39,207 nucleotides of DNA, taken from positions 1 through 39,207 of the forward strand of contig NZ_VCKX01000096.1 in the NCBI RefSeq assembly GCF_005889725.1, read 5' to 3'. Each line of letters starts with the position of its first letter. Position 1 is the stretch's first letter. The position numbers and the translations under genes were made by a program. Shown piece after piece: positions 7,543 through 15,059 of this stretch. The DNA comes from Nonomuraea zeae. Its GTDB lineage: Bacteria; Actinomycetota; Actinomycetes; Streptosporangiales; Streptosporangiaceae. A model generated the notes under the pieces. The model had not been told where the DNA came from. It saw nothing but the letters and a program-made list of their open reading frames with translations, and did not search any database.

Positions 7543-9438
7543 GTGCCGGTTCTTTCGGTGATCGTCCCGTTCTACAACGTCGAGAAGTACATCGGACCCT
7601 GCCTGGACTCCATCACCGCCCAGACCATGGGCGACCTGGAGGTGATCTGCGTCGATGACGGCAGCGGCGACGGCGGCCCCGCCGTGGTCGCGGCCGCCCA
7701 GGCGGAAGACCCGAGGATCAGCCTGATCAGTCAGGGCAACAGGGGCGTGGGGCACGCCCGCAACGTCGGCGTCCGCCAGGCGCGGGGCCGCTACCTGGCC
7801 TTCGTGGACGGGGACGACACCGTGCCCCCCGACGCGTTCAAGCGCCTGGTGTCCTCGCTCGAGTCCACCGGCTCCGATCTCGCCTGCGGCAACGTCATGC
7901 GCCTCTACCGGAACCTGCTCATCCCGTCGTGGGCGCACAGGGAGGCGTTCGCCAGGCCAGTCAAGCGCACCCACATCACCCGCCACCCGCTGCTGATCCG
8001 CGACCGCATGCTGTGGAACAAGGTCTACCGCCGCTCCTTCTGGGACGGCCTCGGCCTGAGCTTCCCCGAGCGCATGTACGAGGACCAGCCCGTCGCCATG
8101 GCCGCCCATGTCGGAGCGAGGTCCGTGGACGTGCTGGCCAGGATCGTCTACCACTGGCGGCAACGCGACGAGCCCGGCTCCTCGATCACCCAGCGCAGCC
8201 TGGAGCCGGGCAACCTGCGGGACCGCCTGCTGTCCGTGCTGGCGACCGCCGACCTGCTCAGCCGCGCGGCGCCGCCGCTCAAGCGCCACTTCGACCGCGA
8301 CACGCTCGACATCGACATGGGCGTGGCGGTGGAGGCCGTGGCCACGATGACGGCCGCGGGCACCGGGGTCGACGGCGGGTTGCTCGACCTGATCGTCCGC
8401 TACCTCGACGGCGTGTCGCGCGAGGCGTGGCAGAGCGTCCCGTTCGAGCACCGCCTCCAGGTCCACCTGCTGCACCGGCGCCGGCTGGACGACCTGGCCG
8501 ACGTCCACGAGCAGGCCGTCGCCGGGCATCTGCAGCCCAGGGTCAGCTCGGCCGGATTCCTGCGCAGGCGCTGGTACGGCCGGCACCCGTCGATGCCCGA
8601 ACACCTCTCGGAGGTCTCCGGCGAGCTGGGCCTGACCGCCAGGCTGGTGAGCCTCGACTGGCGCGAGGGCGTGCTCGGCGGCGTGGGCCGGGTGTCGGTG
8701 GGCAGGTTCGACGTCGGCGGGCTGCGCCGCGTGCGCGTACGCGTCTGGATGGAGGAGCGCGAGACCGGCGAGATCGTGCTGCTCTCCGAGCAGGACACCG
8801 CGCCGACCTGGGAGAACGTCGAGCAGGAAGACGGCACGCGGGTGCCCGAGCACGCGTTCCCCTTCCGGTTCGCCTTCGATCCCGCGGCGCTGTCGCCGGC
8901 GCAGCTCGCCCGGCGCGGTCACTGGGACCTGTGCCTCCAGCTCAGGAGCCAGGGGCTGCGGCTCGACGGGCGGGTGGCCGGGCCGCGCTGGCTGCCGCCG
9001 CTGATCCCCGCGCCGCGCCGCAAGTCGGGCGTGTGGCTGGTGCCGGTGCGCACGGCCAAGGGCGCCTGGGGCGTACGGCTGCGCAAGGCGGAGGCGACCA
9101 TCGGCGAGTGCCGGATGGACGGCGGCGACCTGGTGTTCTCCGGCGAGATCGCCGACGTAGGCGACGGCGATCCGGTGCTGAGGCTGCGGCGCAGGAGCGA
9201 CGGCGAGGAGATGTACTTCCCGGTGGCGCTGTCGGGCCAGGACTTCCACGCCCGGGTGCCGCTGGCCGACATCGACGAGAGCGTCGGGCACGAGTCGTGG
9301 TGGGAGGTCGTCATCGACCAGGGCAGGGCCATCCGGCCGCTGGTGCGGACCAAGGAGCGGCCGGTCGCGACCGTCGCGGACCGGCGCTTCCTCATCGACA
9401 GGGGGGAGGACGGCTGCCTGCTGCTCGCCGAGCGGTGA
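7543..9438 (+). CDS. family 2 glycosyltransferase with C-terminal beta domains
   Basis: This 631-residue protein has a GT-A catalytic domain in about residues 1-300: VLSVIVPFYNVEKYI at the start, VDDGSGDGG (38-45), the metal-binding DGD at 89-91 in LAFVDGDD, and YED (179-181) as likely general base. The remaining 300 residues contain two beta-rich segments (about 365-470 and 500-620) like the accessory domains of teichoic-acid glycosyltransferases. The start is GTG at 7543: GAGGAG at 7532-7537 is placed correctly for it, while the in-frame GTG at 7537 lies inside that ribosome site. It is a paralogue of the GT2 at 15060; both share WNKVYRR followed by an FW pair. It should transfer a sugar from a nucleotide donor to the growing wall polymer on the cytoplasmic side. 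Confidence 0.88.
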   Translation: MPVLSVIVPFYNVEKYIGPCLDSITAQTMGDLEVICVDDGSGDGGPAVVAAAQAEDPRISLISQGNRGVGHARNVGVRQARGRYLAFVDGDDTVPPDAFKRLVSSLESTGSDLACGNVMRLYRNLLIPSWAHREAFARPVKRTHITRHPLLIRDRMLWNKVYRRSFWDGLGLSFPERMYEDQPVAMAAHVGARSVDVLARIVYHWRQRDEPGSSITQRSLEPGNLRDRLLSVLATADLLSRAAPPLKRHFDRDTLDIDMGVAVEAVATMTAAGTGVDGGLLDLIVRYLDGVSREAWQSVPFEHRLQVHLLHRRRLDDLADVHEQAVAGHLQPRVSSAGFLRRRWYGRHPSMPEHLSEVSGELGLTARLVSLDWREGVLGGVGRVSVGRFDVGGLRRVRVRVWMEERETGEIVLLSEQDTAPTWENVEQEDGTRVPEHAFPFRFAFDPAALSPAQLARRGHWDLCLQLRSQGLRLDGRVAGPRWLPPLIPAPRRKSGVWLVPVRTAKGAWGVRLRKAEATIGECRMDGGDLVFSGEIADVGDGDPVLRLRRRSDGEEMYFPVALSGQDFHARVPLADIDESVGHESWWEVVIDQGRAIRPLVRTKERPVATVADRRFLIDRGEDGCLLLAER

Positions 9439-9443
9439 TCCGC

Positions 9444-9466
9444 CCGGCCGGGGCCCGGCGGGCCGG
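9444..9466. terminator. GC-only palindrome between convergent genes
   Basis: The 28-base gap between the stops of the GT2 gene (plus) and pseC (minus) is entirely G/C-rich and contains CCGGCC (9444-9449) pairing with GGCCGG (9461-9466). It could act as a weak two-way terminator. There is no T-run on either side. Confidence 0.35.
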
Positions 9467-10591
9467 TCAGGACAGGATGCCGGCCAGGGTCTCCACGACC
9501 CGATCCTGCTGGGCGTCGGTCAGGCCGGGGAACAACGGCAGCGACAGCTCCTCGGCGTAGTAGGACTCGGCCCGCGGGCAGAGCCCGCGCCGGTAGCCGA
9601 GATCCTCGAACACCGGATGCCAGTAGGCGGGCAGGTAGTTGACCTGCACGCCGATGCCGGCGGCCCGCATGCGGTCGTAGACCTCGCGCCGGCGCCCGTC
9701 GCGGATCCTGACCGGGTAGAGGTGCCAGCTCGGCGTCACGTAGGCCCGCTGGGCCGGGAGCCCGAGCCCCGGCACGCCGCCCAGCAGGAGGTTGTAGCGC
9801 GCGACCAGCTCGGCCCTGCGCTCGCGGAAGCCCGGCAGCCGCCCGAGCTGGCTGAGGCCGAGCGCGCACAGCACGTCGGGCAGCCGGTAGTTGAGCCCGA
9901 ACGCGTGCACCTCCTGGTGCCACCCGCCCTCGTCGGCGTGGCGCAGCCCGGCGGGCTCCCGTACCAGGCCGTGGTTCCGGAACCCGGCGGCCCGCAGGAA
10001 CATCCCGGGGTCGGTCGCGGCCACCGCGCCGCCCTCCGCCGTCGTCACGGTCTTGGTCGGGAAGAACGAGAACGTCGTCAGATCCGCGAGCGCCCCCACC
10101 GGCCGGTCCTTGTAGGCCGCGCCGATCGAGTGGGCCGCGTCGGCCACCAGCACCGCGCCGGCCCGGTCGGCGACCGTGCGCAGCTCGTCATAGTCGGCCG
10201 GGTGGCCCGCGTAGTCCACCGCCGTGATCGCCCGCGTCCTCGGGGTGACCAGCGCCGCGGCGGCCTCGGGGTCGAGGTTGCCCGTGTCGTCCTGCACGTC
10301 GGCGAACAGCACCCGCGCGCCCAGCAGCGCGGCCGTGGCGGCCGTGGCCACGAACGTCAGCGGCGAGGTGACCACCTCGTCGCCCTTCCGCACCCCGGCC
10401 GCCACGTAGGCGACGTGCAGCGCCGCCGTGCCCGACGTGACCGACACGCACGGCACGCCGCCCGTCCAGCGGGCCAGCTCGGCCTCGAACCGGCCGACCG
10501 CGGGCCCGGTGGTGAGCCAGTCGCCGCGCAGCACCTCGGCGACGGCCTCGACGTCGGACTCCGCGATGGACTGCCGTCCGTAGGGGAGCAT
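9467..10591 (-). CDS. pseC: PseC: UDP-4-amino-4,6-dideoxy-AltNAc aminotransferase
   Basis: This 374-residue PLP enzyme of the DegT/DnrJ/EryC1 family begins MLPYGRQSIAESDV and continues DWLTTGPAVGRFE, which closely follows the pattern of Campylobacter PseC. The Schiff-base lysine is Lys180 in FSFFPTKTVTTAEGGA, and Asp151 in VADAAHS contacts the pyridine nitrogen. It converts the 4-keto sugar made by PseB into the 4-amino sugar, the second step to pseudaminic acid. The ATG at 10591 overlaps the pseB stop (TGATG), so the two are translationally coupled, pseB first. The adjoining pseF, pseG, pseI and pseH genes support PseC over other sugar aminotransferases. It is a cytoplasmic enzyme. Confidence 0.93.
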   Translation of the reverse strand: MLPYGRQSIAESDVEAVAEVLRGDWLTTGPAVGRFEAELARWTGGVPCVSVTSGTAALHVAYVAAGVRKGDEVVTSPLTFVATAATAALLGARVLFADVQDDTGNLDPEAAAALVTPRTRAITAVDYAGHPADYDELRTVADRAGAVLVADAAHSIGAAYKDRPVGALADLTTFSFFPTKTVTTAEGGAVAATDPGMFLRAAGFRNHGLVREPAGLRHADEGGWHQEVHAFGLNYRLPDVLCALGLSQLGRLPGFRERRAELVARYNLLLGGVPGLGLPAQRAYVTPSWHLYPVRIRDGRRREVYDRMRAAGIGVQVNYLPAYWHPVFEDLGYRRGLCPRAESYYAEELSLPLFPGLTDAQQDRVVETLAGILS

Positions 10592-11568
10592 CAGGCGGTC
10601 ACCATGCTGCGCAGGTCGTCGACGGAGAGCCACTGCTCGTTGGTGTCGGAGCGGTAGGAGAAGCCCTCCGGCAGCAGCTCGCCGGTCCGCGGCGGCGCGT
10701 AGCCCCAGGTCGCGATCGTGGGCTGGACCACGTAGCGGTCGGCCAGGCGCAGCGTCCTGCGGCCGTCGTCGGGCCCGATCATCTCCTCGTGCAGCTTCTC
10801 GCCCGGCCTGATGCCGATCTCGTAGACGGGGCTCTGCGGCGCGAGCGCCTCGGCCAGGTCGGTGATGCGCATGCTGGGGATGCGTGGCACGTAGAGCTCG
10901 CCGCCCTGCATCAGCTCGAAGGAGTCGACCACGAACCTGACCGCCTGGTCGAGCGTGATCCAGAACCTGGTCATGCGCTTGTCGGTGATCGGCAGGCTGC
11001 CGCCCTGCTCGGCCAGGCGCAGGAAGAACGGCACCACCGAGCCCCTGCTGCCCACGACGTTGCCGTAGCGGACCACGGAGAAGCGGGTTTCGTAGGCGGC
11101 GGAGTAGTGGTTGGCCGAGACGAACAGCTTGTCGGCCACCAGCTTCGTGGCGCCGTACAGGTTGATCGGGCTGGAGGCCTTGTCGGTGGACAGCGCGACC
11201 ACCTTGCGCACGCCGCAGTCGATGGCGGCCTCCACGACGTTCTGGGAGCCGGCGACGTTGGTGCGGACGTACTCGAACGGGTTGTACTCGGCCGTGTCGA
11301 CCTGCTTGAGCGCGGCGGCGTGGACCACGTGGTCGATGCCGTGCATGGCGCGGGCCAGCCGGTCGCGGTCCCGGACGTCGCCGATGAACCAGCGCAGGCG
11401 CTCGTCGTCGTCGAAGAGCTGCCTGAGCTCGTACTGCTTGAGCTCGTCGCGGGAGAAGACCACCAGGCGCCGCACCCCGAGCGAGTCGAGTGCGTGGCGG
11501 ATGAAAGCCTTGCCGAAGGACCCCGTGCCCCCGGTGATCAGAACGGACGATCCACTGAGAATGCTCAC
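10591..11568 (-). CDS. pseB: PseB: UDP-GlcNAc 4,6-dehydratase (inverting)
   Basis: This 325-residue extended SDR catalyses the first step of pseudaminic acid synthesis, C4 oxidation, C6 dehydration and C5 inversion of UDP-GlcNAc. NADP binding is by ITGGTGSFGK (residues 11-20). The catalytic region reads LSTDKASSPINLYGATK, with Thr-Asp-Lys at 128-130 and Tyr138/Lys142. VRYGNVVGSRGSVVPFF and MTRFWITLDQA are hallmark segments of FlaA1/PseB enzymes. The start is a GTG at 11568, preceded by AGGGGGCC at good distance; in-frame codons further upstream have no ribosome site. The 95-base gap to the divergent pseF must contain promoters for both arms, but I see no convincing -35/-10 pair in it. Confidence 0.94.
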   Translation of the reverse strand: MSILSGSSVLITGGTGSFGKAFIRHALDSLGVRRLVVFSRDELKQYELRQLFDDDERLRWFIGDVRDRDRLARAMHGIDHVVHAAALKQVDTAEYNPFEYVRTNVAGSQNVVEAAIDCGVRKVVALSTDKASSPINLYGATKLVADKLFVSANHYSAAYETRFSVVRYGNVVGSRGSVVPFFLRLAEQGGSLPITDKRMTRFWITLDQAVRFVVDSFELMQGGELYVPRIPSMRITDLAEALAPQSPVYEIGIRPGEKLHEEMIGPDDGRRTLRLADRYVVQPTIATWGYAPPRTGELLPEGFSYRSDTNEQWLSVDDLRSMVTA

Positions 11569-11663
11569 GTGGCCCCCTGAAATCGCGCAGTAGTCGTTCA
11601 AGCAGCCGGTAGCATAGCGCGATCGGTCAACCACGCACGGTCACACAGGGGAATGGGGCTTCG

Positions 11664-12392
11664 GTGCGTATTGTCGGAATTGTTCAGGCTCGCATGGGTT
11701 CGACGCGCCTGCCGGGGAAGGTGCTGCGCGACCTGGGTGGTCGATCCGTACTGGGCTGGGTGATCCGCGCCGCATGCGAGGCGGGCGTGCTCGACGATCT
11801 CGTGGTGGCGACCACGACACTGGCGGCCGACGACGCGGTGGTCGAGGAGTGCCGCCGGCTCGGCGTGGCCTGGCACCGGGGGCCCGTGGACGACGTGCTG
11901 ACGCGGTTCGTCCAGGCGCTGGCGGGGCGGAAGGCCGAGGCCGTGATGAGGTTCACGGCCGACTGCCCGCTGCTCGATCCCGCCGTGATCAGGGAGGCGG
12001 CGCTGGTCTTCCGCGCCGTGCCGGGGCTCGGCTACCTGAGCACCAGCCTGGCGCGCACGCTGCCGCGCGGGCTGGACGTGGAGATCGTGCGCGAGGATGC
12101 GCTGGAGCGGGCCGACCGGGAGGCGACCGGCTACCACCGCACCCACGTGACCTCCTACGTCTATGCGGAGCCCGGAGACACGCGGCTGCTGGGGCTGGCC
12201 TACCAGCCCGCCGCCGACGACCTGCGGGTCACGCTCGACACCGAGGACGACTGGTGGCTCATCTCCCGGGTGGTGGCCGAGCTGGGGGACCGGTGCGTGC
12301 CGGTTGAGAGGCTCGTGAGCTGGCTGCGCGCCCGGCCCGAGGTGTCCGGGCTCAACGCCCACGTGCGGCAGAAGTCCTTGCAGGACGCGTGA
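11664..12392 (+). CDS. pseF: PseF: pseudaminic acid cytidylyltransferase
   Basis: This 242-residue protein belongs to the NeuA/KdsB-like cytidylyltransferase family in its SpsF/PseF branch. The nucleotide-binding motif is IVQARMGSTRLPGKVL (residues 6-21). Further features are the acidic FTADCPLLD and LPRGLDVEIV. It should couple CTP to pseudaminic acid to give CMP-Pse, the donor used by the transferase. The start is GTG at 11664, with a G-rich stretch (GGGGCTTC) just upstream. The stop overlaps the pseG start as GTGA. SpsF-type proteins are sometimes annotated only as glycosyltransferases or cytidylyltransferases; the gene neighbours decide for PseF. Confidence 0.9.
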   Translation: MRIVGIVQARMGSTRLPGKVLRDLGGRSVLGWVIRAACEAGVLDDLVVATTTLAADDAVVEECRRLGVAWHRGPVDDVLTRFVQALAGRKAEAVMRFTADCPLLDPAVIREAALVFRAVPGLGYLSTSLARTLPRGLDVEIVREDALERADREATGYHRTHVTSYVYAEPGDTRLLGLAYQPAADDLRVTLDTEDDWWLISRVVAELGDRCVPVERLVSWLRARPEVSGLNAHVRQKSLQDA

Positions 12393-13390
12393 GGGCGCAG
12401 CAGGCGGCCGTCCGCATCGGCGTGCGCTGCGACGCCGGGGTCAGCGGCGGCGTCGGCCACCTGGTGCGCTGCGTGGCGCTGGCCGAGGAGCTGCGCGCCC
12501 GCGGCGCCGACGTGGTCTTCCTCGGCGAGGTCGCCGGCTCCCCGTGGGCGTCGGCGCAGCTCGGAGAGCGCGGGCTGCCGCTGCGGGCCGCGCCCTCGGC
12601 TCCGGTACGCCTGGCCGCGCTGGCCTGCGAGCTCCGCCTGGACGCCCTGGTCCTGGACTCCTACGACCTGCCGGCCGGCACGGGAGCCGCGCTCAGGGAG
12701 GCGGGCTTCCCCGTGCTAGCGATCGTCGACGGCGACCCGCTCGGCCAGGAGGCCGACCTCTACCTCGACCAGAACCTCGGAGCCGAACGCCGCCCCTTCC
12801 ACGCGCCGGCCGCGGACGGAACGCGGCTGGCCGGGGCCCGGTACGCGTTGCTGCGCGACAGCGTCCGGCGGCGCAGGCGGGAGCCGCGACGCGGGCCGGA
12901 GCCGCACGTGCTGTGCTTCTTCGGCGGCACCGACAGCGCGGGCGTCGCCCCTGCCTGGGCGCGGGCGCTGGTCGAGACCGGGCGGCCGTTCCGCGGCACG
13001 GTCGTGAGCCCGGAGCCGTTCGCGGCGGGAGATTCGATCACCGTGGTCCGGCCGACGGACCGGCTGCCCGAGCTCATGGCCGGCGCCGACCTCGTGGTCA
13101 CGGCGGCCGGCTCGGCCATCTGGGAGCTGCTCTACCTCGGCGTGCCCACGGCGCTGAGCTGGGTGGCGGACAACCAGCTCATCGGCTACGAGGAGCTCGT
13201 GGGCCGGGGCGCGGCGGCGGGGCTCGGGCGGGCGCCGGACGCCGCGGCCGTCGGCGTGCTGGCCCGGCTGCTCGGCGACGCCGCCGCCCGCGAGGAGCAC
13301 GGCAGGCGGGGCGGCGGCCTGGTGGACGGCCGGGGCAGGGAACGCGTCGCCGACGCCCTGCTGGCCCTGGCTAGATCAGATCCCAGGTGA
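12389..13390 (+). CDS. pseG: PseG: UDP-2,4-diacetamido-trideoxy-AltNAc hydrolase
   Basis: This 333-residue GT-B-fold hydrolase removes UDP from the 2,4-diacetamido-2,4,6-trideoxy-altrose intermediate. The N-terminal VSGGVGHLVRCVALAEEL carries the conserved Gly-x-Gly-His in which His24 corresponds to the catalytic histidine of Campylobacter PseG. The C-terminal nucleotide site is VTAAGSAIWELLYLGVPT, typical of MurG/PseG relatives. The start is a GTG overlapping the pseF stop by four bases. The last 20 bases overlap the 3' end of convergent pseI, so the two transcripts must be antisense to each other there. Confidence 0.91.
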   Translation: MRAQQAAVRIGVRCDAGVSGGVGHLVRCVALAEELRARGADVVFLGEVAGSPWASAQLGERGLPLRAAPSAPVRLAALACELRLDALVLDSYDLPAGTGAALREAGFPVLAIVDGDPLGQEADLYLDQNLGAERRPFHAPAADGTRLAGARYALLRDSVRRRRREPRRGPEPHVLCFFGGTDSAGVAPAWARALVETGRPFRGTVVSPEPFAAGDSITVVRPTDRLPELMAGADLVVTAAGSAIWELLYLGVPTALSWVADNQLIGYEELVGRGAAAGLGRAPDAAAVGVLARLLGDAAAREEHGRRGGGLVDGRGRERVADALLALARSDPR

Positions 13391-14414
13391 GCGGCGTGCC
13401 GAACGGCACGTCCCTGGTGAAGGCGCGGCCCATCACCTCGCGCGCGGTCTCGGGCGGCAGCCCGCCCGCGGGCCGGATCGAGCGGACGTTCTCCGCCGTC
13501 ACCCGCTCGCCGGCCCGCACGTCACGCACGACGTACAGCGAGCGGCGGAAGCGCAGCCCCTCACGCTCGGATGGGCGCGGGCCGATCACCGGGCTGCCCA
13601 GCGACTCCCAGGCCCGCTCGCTCTCCGTCACCAGCGCCGCCAGCTCGGCGGGCTCCAGCGAGAAGGCCGCGTCCACCCCGCCGTCGGCGCGCGACAGCGT
13701 GACGTGCTTCTCGATCAGGCAGGCCCCCAGCGCGACCCCGGCCAGCGCGGCACCCAGGCCGTACGTGTGGTCGGAGATCCCCACCACCTCTCCGGTGAGC
13801 GTGGACAGCAGCGGCAGCGCCCGCAGGTTGCTCTCGGACGGCGCGGCCGGGTAGGAGGCCGTGCAGGACAGCACGGCGAGCTGCGTGCACCCGGCCGCGC
13901 GGGCCGCGTCCACCGCGGCGTGGATCTCCCCGATCGTGGCCATCCCGGTGGAGATGATCAGCGGCTTGCCCGTGGCCGCCGCGAGCCTGATCAGCGGCAG
14001 GTCCACGATCTCCGAAGAAGCGATCTTGTACGCCGGCACGCCGAGCTTCTCCAGCAGCTCGACGGCGGTGGGGTCGAAGGGCGAGGAGAAGGCGGCCAGC
14101 CCGCGCTCCCTGGCCCGCTCGAAGATCGGCTCGTGCCACTCCCACGGCGTGTGGGCGCGCTCGAAGAGCTGGTAGAGGCGCTCGCCGCCCCACAGGTCGT
14201 GGTCGTCGCCCAGGCGGAAGGCGGGCCCGTCGGCGTCGATGGTCAGCGTGTCGGGCCGGTAGGTCTGCAGCTTCAGCGCGTGCGCGCCGGCGGCGGCCAC
14301 CGCGTCCACGATGTCCAGCGCCCGCTCCAGGCTGCCGTTGTGGTTGCCGGACAGCTCGGCCACGACGTACGGCGGATGCTCGGCCCCGATCGGCCGTCCC
14401 GCGATGGAGATCAT
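13371..14414 (-). CDS. pseI: PseI: pseudaminic acid synthase
   Basis: This 347-residue NeuB-family enzyme condenses the 6-deoxy-AltdiNAc sugar with phosphoenolpyruvate to make pseudaminic acid. The N-terminal barrel reads VVAELSGNHNGSLERALD and ALKLQTYRPDTLT, which follows the PseI pattern AELSANH rather than the NeuB pattern AEIGINHNG. Other conserved parts are FSSPFDPTAVELLEKLG, YKIASSEI, GISDHTYG and IEKHVTL. Residues about 280-347 form a SAF (antifreeze-like) domain: RRSLYVVRDVRAGERVT. The ATG overlaps the pseH stop by four bases (ATGA), with GAGGAAGGA upstream. The gene ends inside the last codons of convergent pseG. Confidence 0.94.
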   Translation of the reverse strand: MISIAGRPIGAEHPPYVVAELSGNHNGSLERALDIVDAVAAAGAHALKLQTYRPDTLTIDADGPAFRLGDDHDLWGGERLYQLFERAHTPWEWHEPIFERARERGLAAFSSPFDPTAVELLEKLGVPAYKIASSEIVDLPLIRLAAATGKPLIISTGMATIGEIHAAVDAARAAGCTQLAVLSCTASYPAAPSESNLRALPLLSTLTGEVVGISDHTYGLGAALAGVALGACLIEKHVTLSRADGGVDAAFSLEPAELAALVTESERAWESLGSPVIGPRPSEREGLRFRRSLYVVRDVRAGERVTAENVRSIRPAGGLPPETAREVMGRAFTRDVPFGTPLTWDLI

Positions 14415-14905
14415 GCTTGTTCCTTCCTCTTGAGCTGGATGGCCACGACGTCGCGCGGAACGCCGTCCACGACCCGCTGGTAGGCGTCGATCTCCTCGAA
14501 CCCGAACCGCCGGTGCAGCCGCCTGACGGGCTCGTTGTCGGCCAGCACCTCGCCGCGCAGCGCGGCCAGCCCGAGCGGCCCGAAGGCGTGCTCGATGGCC
14601 GCCCGCTCCAGGCCGATCCAGGCCCGCAGCAGCTCCCCCGAGCGCTCCAGGCCGTCCAGATCCAGGTAGAACCCCCAGCGGCCGGTCCCGGTCGGCAGGC
14701 CCGCGTAGGTCACCACGCCGGCCGCGACCCCCTCGTGGTCGTAGATCAGCACGAGCTTGCCCGCGTCGCCGCGGGCGGTGGCCCACCAGCGCGCGTGCTC
14801 GTCCTCGGCGATCTCGTGCGTCTCGAAGCTGGCGGCGCGCACGCGCGGGTGGTTGCGCCAGCGGAGCATAACCGGCAGATCATCGTCCTGGACGCTTCTC
14901 AGCAC
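14411..14905 (-). CDS. pseH: PseH: GNAT N-acetyltransferase
   Basis: This GNAT-family protein acetylates the 4-amino group of the PseC product with acetyl-CoA. It starts LRSVQDDDLPVMLRWRNHPRVR, matching the RimJ/RimL-like PseH pattern in which an ERRN/WRNHP segment near the N-terminus recognises the nucleotide sugar. The acetyl-CoA loop lies around LERAAIEHAFGPLGL and the C-terminal ADNEPVRRLHRRFGFEEI is the usual GNAT motif. I prefer the GTG at 14905 because AGGGGGAGCT sits directly before it; this gives 164 residues. An ATG at 14935 adds ten residues and could be used on a leaderless transcript, since TACGTT lies five bases before it. The stop overlaps pseI. Confidence 0.88.
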   Translation of the reverse strand: MLRSVQDDDLPVMLRWRNHPRVRAASFETHEIAEDEHARWWATARGDAGKLVLIYDHEGVAAGVVTYAGLPTGTGRWGFYLDLDGLERSGELLRAWIGLERAAIEHAFGPLGLAALRGEVLADNEPVRRLHRRFGFEEIDAYQRVVDGVPRDVVAIQLKRKEQA

Positions 14906-15059
14906 AGCTCCCCCTACTATTCGTGCTCGATCCATTGCACAACGTAGCGGATTACGCGTCCGGTAAAGAGCTCATCAGGGACGGGTATCGGAGCGGGAAT
15001 CCGCCTGGCCACCGAGGCATGCTGCCCTCGATCCCATCCCGAGCCAAGGAGCAATCGGC

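Noticed and set aside
5885..9291. Long minus-strand open frames of 548 and 619 codons opposite the methyltransferase-like and GT2 genes
   Set aside because: No recognisable domain, composition of antisense frames, and conflict with well-supported plus-strand genes that have ribosome sites and start-stop overlaps.
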